A DNA stretch of 64,000 nucleotides from Hyphomicrobiales bacterium (GTDB lineage Bacteria > Pseudomonadota > Alphaproteobacteria > Rhizobiales > JACESI01). Location of the stretch: assembly GCA_039973685.1 (NCBI GenBank), contig JBDWKL010000011.1, forward strand, positions 62,001 to 126,000, in the 5' to 3' direction. Shown piece by piece: positions 53,517 to 62,158 of the stretch; the first letter of the stretch is position 1; each line of letters begins with the position of its first letter. Made by a program: the position numbers and the translations under genes. A model generated the notes under the pieces. It was not told where the DNA came from and ran no database searches. It saw only the letters and a list, made by a program, of their open reading frames with translations.

Positions 53517-55040
53517 ATGGACGTTTTAAAAATAGAAACGCAAGATGAGCTTGAAGATTGGTTTGACGAGCGCCCACTTGCTGTTGTGCAAGTGGTTGCA
53601 GCTCGTGCTGCTTTGAGGTCGCTTCCTTATATTGTTGAAGCGAAGAATGTCAAAAATTTTGCAGGCGGCATATTGCTGCCTGTTTTTTGGGCTGTGGCGA
53701 TATCATGGGTTGCCCGCGTGTATCCAACCCATGACATTGAAGCTGCTTTCGCCCGCTCTGCGGCCCGCACCGCCGCCCGCTTCGCCGCCGACTCCTCCGC
53801 CTCCGAACACTCCATCTCCTCCGCCTTCTCCGCCCGCTCCGCCGCCGCCCTCGCCGCTACCTCCGACACCTCCGGCTCCGCCCACTTCGCCGGCCACCCC
53901 GGCCCCGCCGCTTGGCAAGAAAGCTTACAAGACTGCGCTTTTTTTGATGATGCTGTTGAGCAAGGTGAAGAGGCTGAACATGCTGCCCGCGACCTTGCAG
54001 GGCGGCCCTTATGGCGTATTCAAACAATGCCTGCGGAAACCCTTGAGCGTTGGAACGAGCTAAAGGACTTTTTGTCGAATGCAGTAGCTAATTGGCAAGT
54101 GTGGCGCGATTGGTATCAGGCGCGGCTTTATGGCGGTAAAACGCTTGATGTGCCGAGAGACTTGCTGGAAACCGTCGATGTTGGCATAGCGACCTTGGAT
54201 AAAGAGCTTTGGAAGCAAGGGCCTGCGGTGGTGAATGCGAAGATTCTAGAGTTGATGGATGGTGGCAGGCCTGTGGCCAAATTTGATGACGCGTCAAAGC
54301 ATCAGATGCTTGAAGAAATGAAATTGGAAGTTGATAGAATCTTCCAAGGCCATTCAGAAAGTTTTTCTGCTCAAGTGGAAAAAACGAGCGGTGATCAAGT
54401 AAAAATATTAACAAAAAAGCTGAATGAAGAGCTTCAAAAACACTTCGTGCTTATCAACGAAAAAGCAGGGGAAGTCGCTGAAGCTGGAGCTTTAAAGATA
54501 CAAGATACAGCTGAGAATGCGTTAACGGGTGTTCGAGCTGAGAAAATTTTCCAAGATTCATTTACTCTTTGGGCGAAAAAGAAAGTGAGCCATAGGCGAA
54601 ATTTTTGGTGCGGCGCTGGACTTTTTCTCGCTCTAATCGTGGCTTGCGGCTTCATAGGGTGGCAGCAAGTCGACGTGATAAAAAGCTTGATCGCAGAGGT
54701 TGCGCCGAGTGACAAGGCTACTGGCTCCGCGATTAGCGACACGGCTTTATTATTCAGTCGGTTCCTGATTATCTCGCTTCCAATCGCGATTGTTGTCTGG
54801 ATATTGCGGGCAATTTTGCGGTTTGCAAATATGAACCTGTCTTTAGCGGAAGATGCGGCACAGCGGGAAGTTATGGCGCAGACCTATGTCAATCTTCTGG
54901 CAACTGGCCAATTGACTGAAAAGGAAGATCGGCAATTGATGTTATCAGCTCTTTTCCGTCCGCTCCCGGGTATTCAGGAAATAGATGCGGCCCCGACGAC
55001 TATCATTGACATAAGCAATCCGACAAAGACTAAAAAGTAA
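53517..55040 (+). CDS. membrane protein with Ala/Ser-rich helical repeat region, unknown function
   Basis: The 507-residue protein has an N-terminal domain with WFDERPLAVVQVVAARAALRS; a low-complexity Ala/Ser/Arg stretch (residues 78-132); a middle domain ending WQVWRDWYQARLYGGKTLDVP and LDKELWKQGPAVVNAKI, which I recall from many rhizobial hypothetical proteins; a long helical/coiled segment (about 265-355); and two membrane helices near residues 365-383 and 418-440. The low-complexity DNA (53748-53912) is unlike the rest: nearly all codons end in C. AGGGCAGGGC upstream gives a fair ribosome site. The role is unknown; the stand-alone position offers no help. Confidence 0.78.
   Translation: MDVLKIETQDELEDWFDERPLAVVQVVAARAALRSLPYIVEAKNVKNFAGGILLPVFWAVAISWVARVYPTHDIEAAFARSAARTAARFAADSSASEHSISSAFSARSAAALAATSDTSGSAHFAGHPGPAAWQESLQDCAFFDDAVEQGEEAEHAARDLAGRPLWRIQTMPAETLERWNELKDFLSNAVANWQVWRDWYQARLYGGKTLDVPRDLLETVDVGIATLDKELWKQGPAVVNAKILELMDGGRPVAKFDDASKHQMLEEMKLEVDRIFQGHSESFSAQVEKTSGDQVKILTKKLNEELQKHFVLINEKAGEVAEAGALKIQDTAENALTGVRAEKIFQDSFTLWAKKKVSHRRNFWCGAGLFLALIVACGFIGWQQVDVIKSLIAEVAPSDKATGSAISDTALLFSRFLIISLPIAIVVWILRAILRFANMNLSLAEDAAQREVMAQTYVNLLATGQLTEKEDRQLMLSALFRPLPGIQEIDAAPTTIIDISNPTKTKK
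53748..53912 (+). repeat. C-rich low-complexity coding tract, codons ending in C
   Basis: In 55 codons in the frame of the surrounding gene, 50 end in C, and most are GCC, TCC or CGC. The units CTCCGCC and GCCGCC recur irregularly. The minus strand is correspondingly G-rich, with many GG and some GGGG groups. All three plus frames stay open or low in complexity across it. Confidence 0.85.
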
Positions 55041-55059
55041 GATTATCAATTCCCCCCAA

Positions 55060-55956
55060 CTACCCCCGTCGCGCCTTCTCCACCGCATCGAGAATAAACC
55101 GTGGCAAAGCAAAACTCGCGGCGTGCACTTCGGGCGTGTAGTACTTCGTTTCAAAACCAGCCGCTGCAAACCGTTCTTGCAACGTCTCCACGCTCACCCG
55201 TCGCAAGCCTTCGTCATCACTTGCCCAGCCCAGTGCGATGTGGCCGCCGATGTAGGTTGGGACGGAGGCGATGTAGGCGTAGGCGTCTTGGAACAAGCTT
55301 GAGAAGTGGCGGACGGAGCTTACCAGTTCGTCTTCTTGCAAAAACGGCACGCCGTTTTGCGTGACAAGGATGCCGCCATTAGTGAGGCATCTTTTGCAGC
55401 TGGTGTAGAATTCTTTGGTGAAGAGCACCGCACCGGGGCCAACGGGATCCGTTGAATCAATGATGATCACATCGAAACGATCTGCCGTGTCCGCCACATA
55501 TGCAGCACCATCGGCGATCACCAAATCAAAGCGCGGATCATCAAAAACGGGCGTGTTAAATTCGCTGAAATGCTCTTTGGAAAAATCGACGACCGACTGG
55601 TCAATTTCCACTTGGGTGAGACGCTCGACGCCTTTGTGCTTTAAGACCTCTTCGGCCATGCCACAATCACCGCCGCCAACAATCAAAACACGTTTCGCCT
55701 TGCCATGAGCAAACAGCGGCACGTGGCTCATCATCTCATGATAGATGAATTCGTCTTTGGTGGTGACCTGCGTTGCGCCATCCAGCATGAGGACTTTGCC
55801 AAACAGTGGGTTTTCAACAAGGGTCAGCTGCCACTCATCGGTTTTTTGCTCGTATAAAACGCGGTCCACTTTGAAAGAGAACTGGATGCCGTCGTGCAAT
55901 GTTTCGCTTACCCAGCCATCACGGTTTAACGGGGGCGTGTTTGTGGTGTCGGTCAT
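55060..55956 (-). CDS. speE: spermidine synthase (polyamine aminopropyltransferase)
   Basis: SpeE transfers an aminopropyl group from decarboxylated SAM to putrescine. The 298-residue protein carries FGKVLMLDGATQVTTKDEFIYHEMM, the SAM-binding VLIVGGGDCGMAEEVLKH, the active-site VIADGAAYV and IIIDSTDPVGPG, and a C-terminal Tyr/Thr-rich part. Its start overlaps the speD stop by four bases (ATGA). It forms the speD-speE operon and converges on the preceding membrane-protein gene. Confidence 0.96.
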   Translation of the reverse strand: MTDTTNTPPLNRDGWVSETLHDGIQFSFKVDRVLYEQKTDEWQLTLVENPLFGKVLMLDGATQVTTKDEFIYHEMMSHVPLFAHGKAKRVLIVGGGDCGMAEEVLKHKGVERLTQVEIDQSVVDFSKEHFSEFNTPVFDDPRFDLVIADGAAYVADTADRFDVIIIDSTDPVGPGAVLFTKEFYTSCKRCLTNGGILVTQNGVPFLQEDELVSSVRHFSSLFQDAYAYIASVPTYIGGHIALGWASDDEGLRRVSVETLQERFAAAGFETKYYTPEVHAASFALPRFILDAVEKARRG

Positions 55957-56345
55957 TTTGTTTCGCTCACTTTGTCGCCGCGTTTGAGGTTTGTCACCTC
56001 TACCTTATTCGCTTTAAAAGCGTCGGCGAGAATATCAATACATTTTTCTGGTTCGGTATCGCCGCACATAAAGACATCAAACGCCGCGTAGCCTGCTTCT
56101 GGCCATGTGTGAACGGAAATGTGGCTCTCCGCCAGTACCGCAACGCCGCTAACGCCGGACGGCTCAAACGGATGCAAATGGATATGCAGCAAAGTTGCTC
56201 CAGATGCTTCAATACATGCCCGCATCGTGCGCTCAATATGCGCCTGATCGTCCAATTGCTGTGCGTCGTAAAGGTCAATAATGAGATGCGCACCAGCAAA
56301 GGTAACACCATCTTTCGTCACGAAATGATCTAGATTGTTATTCAA
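55953..56345 (-). CDS. speD: S-adenosylmethionine decarboxylase proenzyme
   Basis: The small class 1B enzyme has 130 residues. It self-cleaves at the Glu-Ser bond in VLAESHISVHTWPE to make its pyruvoyl group; the catalytic Cys is in DVFMCGD. GAHLIIDLYDA at the front is typical. It provides decarboxylated SAM for SpeE encoded just behind it. The next upstream gene on the strand is 111 bases away. Confidence 0.96.
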   Translation of the reverse strand: MNNNLDHFVTKDGVTFAGAHLIIDLYDAQQLDDQAHIERTMRACIEASGATLLHIHLHPFEPSGVSGVAVLAESHISVHTWPEAGYAAFDVFMCGDTEPEKCIDILADAFKANKVEVTNLKRGDKVSETK

Positions 56346-56456
56346 AACTCTACTCGCGCTCTCAGGGGCTTCGACTAAGGCGCATCTAGTATTATTTAAT
56401 TGAATACAAATCCAGTTGAAAACGTGGGATTTTGAAATATTTTTTCGTCGATGTTT

Positions 56457-57212
56457 TTACTGTTCCAGTTCCCACGTCATATTCACCTGCACTGAAATCG
56501 AGGCTTCGCCACCAGAGACTGGCGCGGGGGCTGCTTCTGCAACGGCGAGCGACCTTGCGGCGGCTTTAAAACGGCGGGGTTGTTGGGCGGCGCGTCCTTC
56601 TGAGATTGCCAGCACTTTGCCGAGTGATATGCCCGCGGCCTTTGTGTAAATTTCGGCTTTGCGTCTGGCATCTTTAACGGCCTTCACCCGCGCTTCGTCC
56701 ATTAGCTCTTGGCGGTTTGAAACATCAAAGCGGATGTTGCCGAGTGAGTTGGAACCGAATTTGACGACTTCACTGATGACTTTGCCTGTGTTGTCTAACT
56801 CAACGATTTTTACCGTTACTGTGTTGTTGACTTCGTAGCCGACAATGCGCGGCGGGCGTCGTTCTTCGCCTTTGTTGGGGCGGTGATGCACATAGCGCGG
56901 CTGCACGGAGAAGTTCGAGGTTTGGATATGCTTGCGTTCAATGCCAGCGTCTTCCAGCACTTTGAAGATATTCGCCATGCTGTTTGAATTTTTGCTGAGC
57001 GCTTTTTCCGCCGTTTTGCCTTTGCTCACAACGCCCGTTGAAATGAACGCGACATCTGGCTCAGTGACGATGGTGCCCGTGCCAAGGATAGAAAACTTTG
57101 CGGGCATTTTATCGTGGGCGTTGGCGTCGGTTAAACCTAGGCCTGTTAACGCAATTGATGTGATGAGAGTGAGTGCTGGTAAAAATGAATTTTTGAAAAG
57201 TCGAAATGTCAT
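56457..57212 (-). CDS. SIMPL (DUF541) family periplasmic protein
   Basis: The 251-residue protein has a signal peptide (about 1-31, ending DANA). The SIMPL domain begins FSILGTGTIVTEPDVAFISTGV and contains the repeated helix-strand module NSNSMANIFKVLEDAGIERKHIQTSNFSVQPRY and ARVKAVKDARRKAEIYTKAAGISLG. AGGGAAAA precedes ATG 57212; the frame to 57284 has no signal. Family members in other bacteria are linked to oxidative stress or signalling; function here is unknown. Confidence 0.9.
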   Translation of the reverse strand: MTFRLFKNSFLPALTLITSIALTGLGLTDANAHDKMPAKFSILGTGTIVTEPDVAFISTGVVSKGKTAEKALSKNSNSMANIFKVLEDAGIERKHIQTSNFSVQPRYVHHRPNKGEERRPPRIVGYEVNNTVTVKIVELDNTGKVISEVVKFGSNSLGNIRFDVSNRQELMDEARVKAVKDARRKAEIYTKAAGISLGKVLAISEGRAAQQPRRFKAAARSLAVAEAAPAPVSGGEASISVQVNMTWELEQ

Positions 57213-57388
57213 AATGTTTTCCCTGTTCGTACCATTATGGGTGCCCGTTCTTCGTGGCGACAATTTGACCGTGTGGCACCACAAAAATCTAGCCTCTTTT
57301 GTGTAGCTGGCTTATTGTTCGGTGAATAATGTCTTGAATCGTGCGTTCTGCGTGATATAGCGACGTTAGCCAATTTTTTGGCTTGGTA

Positions 57389-57465
57389 GGGCGTGTAGCT
57401 CAGTTGGTTAGAGCCGACCGCTCATAACGGTCTGGTCGGGGGTTCAAGTCCCTCCGCGCCTACCA
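57389..57465 (+). tRNA. tRNA with CAT anticodon (elongator Met or Ile2)
   Basis: The cloverleaf is complete over 77 bases: acceptor GGGCGTG pairs with CGCGCCT (two G-T pairs), D stem GCTC/GAGC, anticodon stem GACCG/CGGTC with loop CTCATAA, T loop TTCAAGT, and an encoded CCA end. The anticodon is CAT. The acceptor and anticodon stem are not those of an initiator tRNA (no GGG/CCC in the anticodon stem). Elongator Met and lysidine-modified Ile2 cannot be told apart with certainty by eye; the TGGTC after the stem recalls Ile2 tRNAs. Confidence 0.95.
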
Positions 57466-57552
57466 CTTTCTCTCCATATAGTTCTGTTCATTTTTCCCGT
57501 TGCCATTAGGATGTGCTGCAATGATCGGCGTGGATGATGGAGTGTGCGGAAA

Positions 57553-58404
57553 ATGAGTGAACGGAAGATGCAGCCTCGGCGGAGTTTTATTTTCGCACCG
57601 GGCCTAAAGCCTGCCATGTTTCCCAAAGCCTTGGCCAGTGGCGCGGATATTGTTTGCGTTGAGCTTGAAGATGGTGTCGCACCCAAAGACAAGGCGCTCG
57701 CCCGTGCCAATGTGATGGCGATGTTTGCAGAGCCGCAAGCAGACGACGGGGTGGAGCGGGTTGTTCGCATCAATTGTGTGAAGGATGAGTTTGGCAAGGC
57801 TGATCTTGAGGCGATCATAAAAACCGAAACCCCGCCACCCTCGTTGATGCTGCCCAAGGTGAAGTCACCCGATGAGGTGATGGCTGTCGATAAGGTGCTC
57901 ACAGAGCGCGGCCATGCGTGTCGGTTGCAAATTATCATTGAAACCAATGAGGGGCTGGAAGCAGCCGTTGACATTGCCAATTCGAGCAAACGGATTGATG
58001 CGCTGTTGTTTGGTGGTGTGGATATGGCAGCTGATCTTCGCTGTGCGCAAACGTGGGATGCGTTGTTATATGCGCGCTCGCGCACGGTTCATGCCGCAGC
58101 GTCTGCTGGTATTGACGTGATTGATGTGCCGCATCTTGATCTTGATGATCGTGACGGGATGATTGAAGCGGCAAAGCGGGCGAAGGAACTAGGGTTTTCT
58201 GGCAAGGGATCAATCCACCCCAAGCAGATCGCGGACCTCAACGCCGTCTTCACGCCAAGCGCTGAAGAAATCGCGCGAGCAGAGCGGATCGTTCATGCAT
58301 TCAATGAGGCTGATACAGCGCTTGTTGTGATTGATGGCAAGTTGATTGAAAAACCAGTTTTGCGAGAAATGTACCGTATTTTGGCAGTGGCTGCGCGCTT
58401 TTAG
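57553..58404 (+). CDS. HpcH/HpaI aldolase-family CoA-ester lyase (CitE-like)
   Basis: The 283-residue TIM-barrel lyase is of the citrate lyase beta/malyl-CoA lyase type. Key stretches are RRSFIFAPGLKP, the metal-binding VCVELEDGVAPKDK, VVRINC (substrate Arg), LMLPKVKSPDEV, and the metal ligand region in IIIETNEGLEAAVDIAN. Which CoA ester it cleaves is not evident. An ATG at 57553 is chosen; a GTG at 57544 is in frame. It lies about 90 bases after the tRNA, and no CoA-ligase or other pathway gene is next to it. Confidence 0.9.
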   Translation: MSERKMQPRRSFIFAPGLKPAMFPKALASGADIVCVELEDGVAPKDKALARANVMAMFAEPQADDGVERVVRINCVKDEFGKADLEAIIKTETPPPSLMLPKVKSPDEVMAVDKVLTERGHACRLQIIIETNEGLEAAVDIANSSKRIDALLFGGVDMAADLRCAQTWDALLYARSRTVHAAASAGIDVIDVPHLDLDDRDGMIEAAKRAKELGFSGKGSIHPKQIADLNAVFTPSAEEIARAERIVHAFNEADTALVVIDGKLIEKPVLREMYRILAVAARF

Positions 58405-58492
58405 TAAACGAATCTGCCATGTTATACGAATGGACTAGGCGTTACGCAGCGTTATAGGCGCAGGTCTTCGAAACTTTGGCATCTTAAACGAT

Positions 58493-58510
58493 CTTGGATG
58501 CATCAAGAGG
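58493..58510 (+). promoter_or_regulatory. palindrome overlapping the ribosome site of the MarR gene
   Basis: GATGCATC (58497-58504) is a perfect 8-base palindrome, flanked by CTT and AAG arms shifted by one base. It runs into the AAGAGG ribosome site of the MarR gene at 58520. Autoregulation is a guess from position. Confidence 0.3.
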
Positions 58511-58519
58511 TAAAATCCT

Positions 58520-58954
58520 TTGGCACAGACAGATCAAGAGTTTGATTATCTACTTGATGAACAAGCAGGCTTTTTGCTGCGGCAGGTTAATCAGAGACAT
58601 CTGTCTATTTTCTCACGTTCCATCAAAGATCTAACGTCGACCCAGTTCGCAACTCTTGCGAAGATGCGTGAAATCGGTCCTGTTTCTCAAAATGATCTTG
58701 GGCGACAGATCGCGATGGATGCTGCGACCATGACAGGCATGGTGGATCGTTTAAGTAAGCGTGGGCTTGTGAGCACTAAGCCTGACCCCGCCGATCAACG
58801 CCGCGTTTTAGTGGAGCTTGAACCTCAAGCTTATAGACTGCTTGATGAATTGCTTGAGCGCGCCCACAAGATCACCGAGGACACGTTAGCTCCGTTGAAA
58901 AAGGCGGAGCGAAAACAGTTTATTGGGCTTTTGAATAAACTACTCGAACGCTAG
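58520..58954 (+). CDS. MarR-family regulator, TTG start
   Basis: The 144-residue protein has a MarR winged helix: LTSTQFATLAKMREIGPVSQ, LGRQIAMDAATMTGMVDRLSKRGL as recognition helix, and a wing with PDPADQRRVLVEL. The only start that keeps the first helices is TTG at 58520, because a stop lies in frame nine bases earlier (58511) and the next ATG is inside the helix-turn-helix; AAGAGG is spaced nine bases from the TTG. Effector and targets are unknown. The methyltransferase gene 83 bases downstream on the same strand may be its partner. Confidence 0.92.
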   Translation: MAQTDQEFDYLLDEQAGFLLRQVNQRHLSIFSRSIKDLTSTQFATLAKMREIGPVSQNDLGRQIAMDAATMTGMVDRLSKRGLVSTKPDPADQRRVLVELEPQAYRLLDELLERAHKITEDTLAPLKKAERKQFIGLLNKLLER

Positions 58955-59037
58955 GCGCTGATTTTATCGCAGCTCGTCGCAAAATCCTTGCATGAATTGT
59001 TTTTACGCTGTTCACTTTGTTGCAGGGGAGACGAACG

Positions 59038-59667
59038 ATGACTGATAAACAGCAGCAAGGATTTTTGAAGAGCGCTTATGATCATACGAGCGTGGCTGAG
59101 ACCTACGACATGTATGAAGCATGGGCAGATACCTATGATAGCGAGCTGGCTGAAAACGGTTACCAGCAACCAATACGTTGTGCGCTCGCATTAAAGGCGA
59201 TCATGCCAGAAGCCTCCAAGGTGCTCGACATCGGCTGCGGCACGGGCCTTAGCGGTGATGCTTTAAAGCGGGCCGGGTTTTCGAATATTGATGGCTGCGA
59301 TTTTTCTCCGGCCATGTTGGAAAAAGCCGAACTGACAAATACCTATCAGCGCCTCTTTCAAGCCGACCTTAACAAACCACCACTTGATGTTGCTGATCGC
59401 AGCTATGATGCGGTGACGGTTGTAGGCGTGTTTTCCATGCAGCATGTAAAGGTTGAGGCGATGGACGACCTTGTGCGCACGGTTCGGCCCGGTGGTGCGA
59501 TGGTGATCGGCCTTAATGACAAATTTTATCGCCAAGGAGATTTATGCGCTAAGTTGGACGCGCTTGCTGTGCTTGGTCGCATCAGCCAGATCGCTCATCA
59601 ACACGGCGAACATATTCCCGATATTGGTTTAACGGGTTGGGTGATTTCGCTCAAAGTTTTGGGCTAG
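59038..59667 (+). CDS. class I SAM-dependent methyltransferase, METTL27/WBSCR27-like
   Basis: The 209-residue protein carries the SAM loop VLDIGCGTGLSGDALKRAGF, the acidic pair region DGCDFSPAMLEKA and the post-II motif VVGVFSMQHV. The N-terminus has ETYDMYEAWADTYDSELAENGY, a pattern seen in the WBSCR27-type group. The substrate is unknown. GGGGAG precedes ATG 59038; the frame upstream to 59017 is not needed. It converges on the dddP candidate. Confidence 0.88.
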   Translation: MTDKQQQGFLKSAYDHTSVAETYDMYEAWADTYDSELAENGYQQPIRCALALKAIMPEASKVLDIGCGTGLSGDALKRAGFSNIDGCDFSPAMLEKAELTNTYQRLFQADLNKPPLDVADRSYDAVTVVGVFSMQHVKVEAMDDLVRTVRPGGAMVIGLNDKFYRQGDLCAKLDALAVLGRISQIAHQHGEHIPDIGLTGWVISLKVLG

Positions 59668-59689
59668 TATTTTCCCCTTATCTCCGCGT

Positions 59690-61042
59690 TTATTTGTGAA
59701 TGCCTACCATCAATTTTTCATCAAATGGGCAGGTGGTAATATTCACAGGGCCGTCTTCCGTAACGATCACTTGGTCTTCTAGCTTGATGCCGTTTTTGCC
59801 GCCAACTTCGCCAAGGTATACTTCGACACAAAAACACATGCCTACTTGGACTTCATAGTTGAAGCCGTCGGCGATGTAGTCCTCTGGATAGGCAATGCTT
59901 GGGAACTCGTCACAAAGACCAACCCCATGCATTTTGACGCCGTAGCGTTGCTCCACGAAACGATCTGGCAGCATGTGGCCTTTAAAGGTGAGGTCTTTGA
60001 ATGATGTGCCCGGCTGCAAGAGTTCCACATTGGTCATGATGTGTTCATGGGCGATGGCGTGGAGGTCGCATTGTTCTTTGCTTGGCAGGTCATCGCCACA
60101 ATACCATGTGCGGGAGATGTCGCAGCAAAAACCGTAGGGGCCAACAAGGTCGGTATCAAAGCCGAGGAGTTCGCCTGCTTCAATGCGGCGCGGTCCAGCT
60201 TCTTGCATCCACGGGTTGGTGCGAGGGCCTGAATTGAGGATGCGGGTTTCAATCCATTCTCCGCCGCGCGCGATGTTTTCAGCATGAAGCACAGACCAAA
60301 GCTCAACCTCTGCAATGCCAGGCTTCAACGCTTTACGCATTTCGGCAACCGCGATTTCGCAGGTGGCTGACGCGCATTTCATGGCTTTGATTTCTTCAGG
60401 TGTTTTGATGAGGCGTGCTTGTTCGCAAACCATGCCACCATTCATGATTTCAAGACCCTCAGCCTCAAGGGCATGAATGCCTTCAGCCTCCCATCGGTCA
60501 AGAGCGAGACGCTTATTGTCGCCGCAATGGGTGCGCATGAGGTCTGCGATACTTGCTGCAAATTCTTGCGCTATCCGTTCGCTGGCGTCCCCTGCCACGA
60601 AATAGAATATGCCGGCGCCGTGGCGGATTTCTTTGATCAAGGGGAGGTGGGCTGAGAGGTGATCACAGCCATGAAAATCCCACAGCACAATATGACCATC
60701 TGCTGTCACGAACGCGGCACGGGCGGGGTTATGCATAATCCATATATGCATGTTGGAGCTATCGGTTGCATAGCGGATGTTCAACGGATCAAAGAGCAGG
60801 GCCGCGCCATAGTCGTGTTTTTTGAGTTCCGCGCAAAGACGATCCAACCGCGCTTGGCGCATGGTCTCGAGATGAGGGGCTTCAAGGCCGAGGGCTTCCC
60901 ATTCTTGAAAGGCGATGTCTGTCGGGCCAATTTCAACGCGGTTCTTATCGTCAGGCGTGCCGTCTGGCCTTAGCGGGGCAGTGGGCCTGCGCCGCGAAGG
61001 GTCGATCTTGCGATTTGAGATCGAATACGGATTGTCTTTCAT
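59690..61042 (-). CDS. dddP: DMSP lyase candidate, DddP-type M24 metalloenzyme
   Basis: DddP splits dimethylsulfoniopropionate into dimethyl sulfide and acrylate. The protein is 450 residues, the length of that family. The N-terminus shows RKIDPSR, TPDDKNRVEIGPTDIAF and LLFDPLNIRYATDSSNM, all matching DddP as I recall it. Ligand positions are complete: Asp296 and Asp298 in GFDTDLVG, Asp308 in CCDISRTW, His372 in KMHGVGLCDEF, Glu407 in CVEVYLGE and Glu422 in KLEDQV. HAENIARGGEWIETRILNSGPRTNPW is also a family stretch (positions 253-278). ATG 61042 has AAGGGG ahead; a GTG at 61045 is adjacent. No other ddd gene is near. An M24 peptidase cannot be fully excluded without assay. Confidence 0.82.
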   Translation of the reverse strand: MKDNPYSISNRKIDPSRRRPTAPLRPDGTPDDKNRVEIGPTDIAFQEWEALGLEAPHLETMRQARLDRLCAELKKHDYGAALLFDPLNIRYATDSSNMHIWIMHNPARAAFVTADGHIVLWDFHGCDHLSAHLPLIKEIRHGAGIFYFVAGDASERIAQEFAASIADLMRTHCGDNKRLALDRWEAEGIHALEAEGLEIMNGGMVCEQARLIKTPEEIKAMKCASATCEIAVAEMRKALKPGIAEVELWSVLHAENIARGGEWIETRILNSGPRTNPWMQEAGPRRIEAGELLGFDTDLVGPYGFCCDISRTWYCGDDLPSKEQCDLHAIAHEHIMTNVELLQPGTSFKDLTFKGHMLPDRFVEQRYGVKMHGVGLCDEFPSIAYPEDYIADGFNYEVQVGMCFCVEVYLGEVGGKNGIKLEDQVIVTEDGPVNITTCPFDEKLMVGIHK

Positions 61043-61144
61043 CACAGCGCCCCTTGTTCTTGCGTTTAAAGGATGCGTTGAAACTGTGATTATTAATAGT
61101 TGAAAGCCGACATTTTATGTTGGGTGATGCGGCGTTTTATTCGT

Positions 61145-62002
61145 CTATTCTATAGCGCCTAGTGCCTTCAATTCATTCCACGCTCGCACGATATATTGGG
61201 TTTTAAATTGATGGCCACCTTCATGGAGGCAGAGCTCTAAAACTTTTTCATCTTTGTTGCGTGCGCGTTGGCATTTGAGGTCGAACGGTTCTGAACGCTC
61301 TTCACCTTCATAGCCACCTTCGGCTTTGTACATCGATAGCACGGTGAAGATATTGCCTTGGCTGGTGTTGCGGATGGGGCGGCCTTTTAGCGGGACGATT
61401 TTGTCTGATGTGCCGTGGTAGTGAAACACGTGTGCGGGCGGTGTGTCGCAGCTTTGAGGCGTGGGCGACCAAAATGTGCCAGCCATAGGCGCGAAGCCTG
61501 CGAAACTTTCGCTGCGCGCGCAAGCAAGCGTCCATGTCATCATGCCGCCTGCTGAAAACCCAGTCATCATCAGGTTGGATGTGTTGATCGGGAAACGTTC
61601 GCTTGCGTCTTTGATGACGGCATCGAAATATTCTGGTTCTTTTTGCTCTTCAACAGGTGTTTCGCTCGGTGAATTGGGGAGCAACCAATCATCACCGCCA
61701 GATTTTACAGCGATGAGGGCGAGGCCAAGGTCTGAGACGGCTTTGCCGAGCGACTTGTTACGCATGGCGCCAGCTGCTGTTCCCTTGTAGCCATGAGCAT
61801 AGACAATCGCGCCAACGGGCGTTTTGCCATCGTGACCTTCTGGCATACGAATAAGGTAATGGCGGTTTTCTAAAATGTCGCAGTTCGTATCAGCGCCGCA
61901 GGCATTGGCGTGGTTTGGTTGGAAGCTCAGCCCAGCTGCTAATGTTGTGGCTGCGATGGCGAGACTTGCCATGCTGCTTGAAATTTTCTGACTGTGCGCC
62001 AT
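61145..62002 (-). CDS. secreted PHB depolymerase/feruloyl esterase-like alpha/beta hydrolase
   Basis: The 285-residue protein has a signal peptide (about 1-33, NHANA) and an LpqC-type fold. The nucleophile is in MTGFSAGGMMTW, the Asp in YHGTSDKIVPL and the His in LHEGGHQFKT, giving a full triad; AHGYKGTAAG supplies the oxyanion loop. Several Cys suggest disulfides outside the cytoplasm. ATG 62002 has GGGAG nine bases ahead; ATG 62009 is too close to it. It is upstream of dddP on the same strand with a 102-base gap, so linkage is possible but not shown. Confidence 0.88.
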   Translation of the reverse strand: MAHSQKISSSMASLAIAATTLAAGLSFQPNHANACGADTNCDILENRHYLIRMPEGHDGKTPVGAIVYAHGYKGTAAGAMRNKSLGKAVSDLGLALIAVKSGGDDWLLPNSPSETPVEEQKEPEYFDAVIKDASERFPINTSNLMMTGFSAGGMMTWTLACARSESFAGFAPMAGTFWSPTPQSCDTPPAHVFHYHGTSDKIVPLKGRPIRNTSQGNIFTVLSMYKAEGGYEGEERSEPFDLKCQRARNKDEKVLELCLHEGGHQFKTQYIVRAWNELKALGAIE

Positions 62003-62158
62003 TGCCCGCATCTCCCATTTGTTCGCCTAAACATGCAGCAATGGTTGAAAATTTCCACCTCAAAATGGTGTTACTTAATCCCGTACCACTCACAACGCTT
62101 GCACCGTCGTCTTTAACCCCCTAAATAGGCAGCAAATCTAAGCAAAGCGGGAACTTTT

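Noticed and set aside
53703-53918. Minus-strand frame encoding a Gly-rich protein, and a plus-strand second frame rich in Pro
   Set aside because: Both are shadows of the C-rich tract at 53748-53912; no ribosome site or family resemblance.
57444-58085. 213-residue minus-strand frame opposite the CoA-ester lyase gene
   Set aside because: It runs into the tRNA gene and has no recognisable domain; the opposite frame is a clear lyase.
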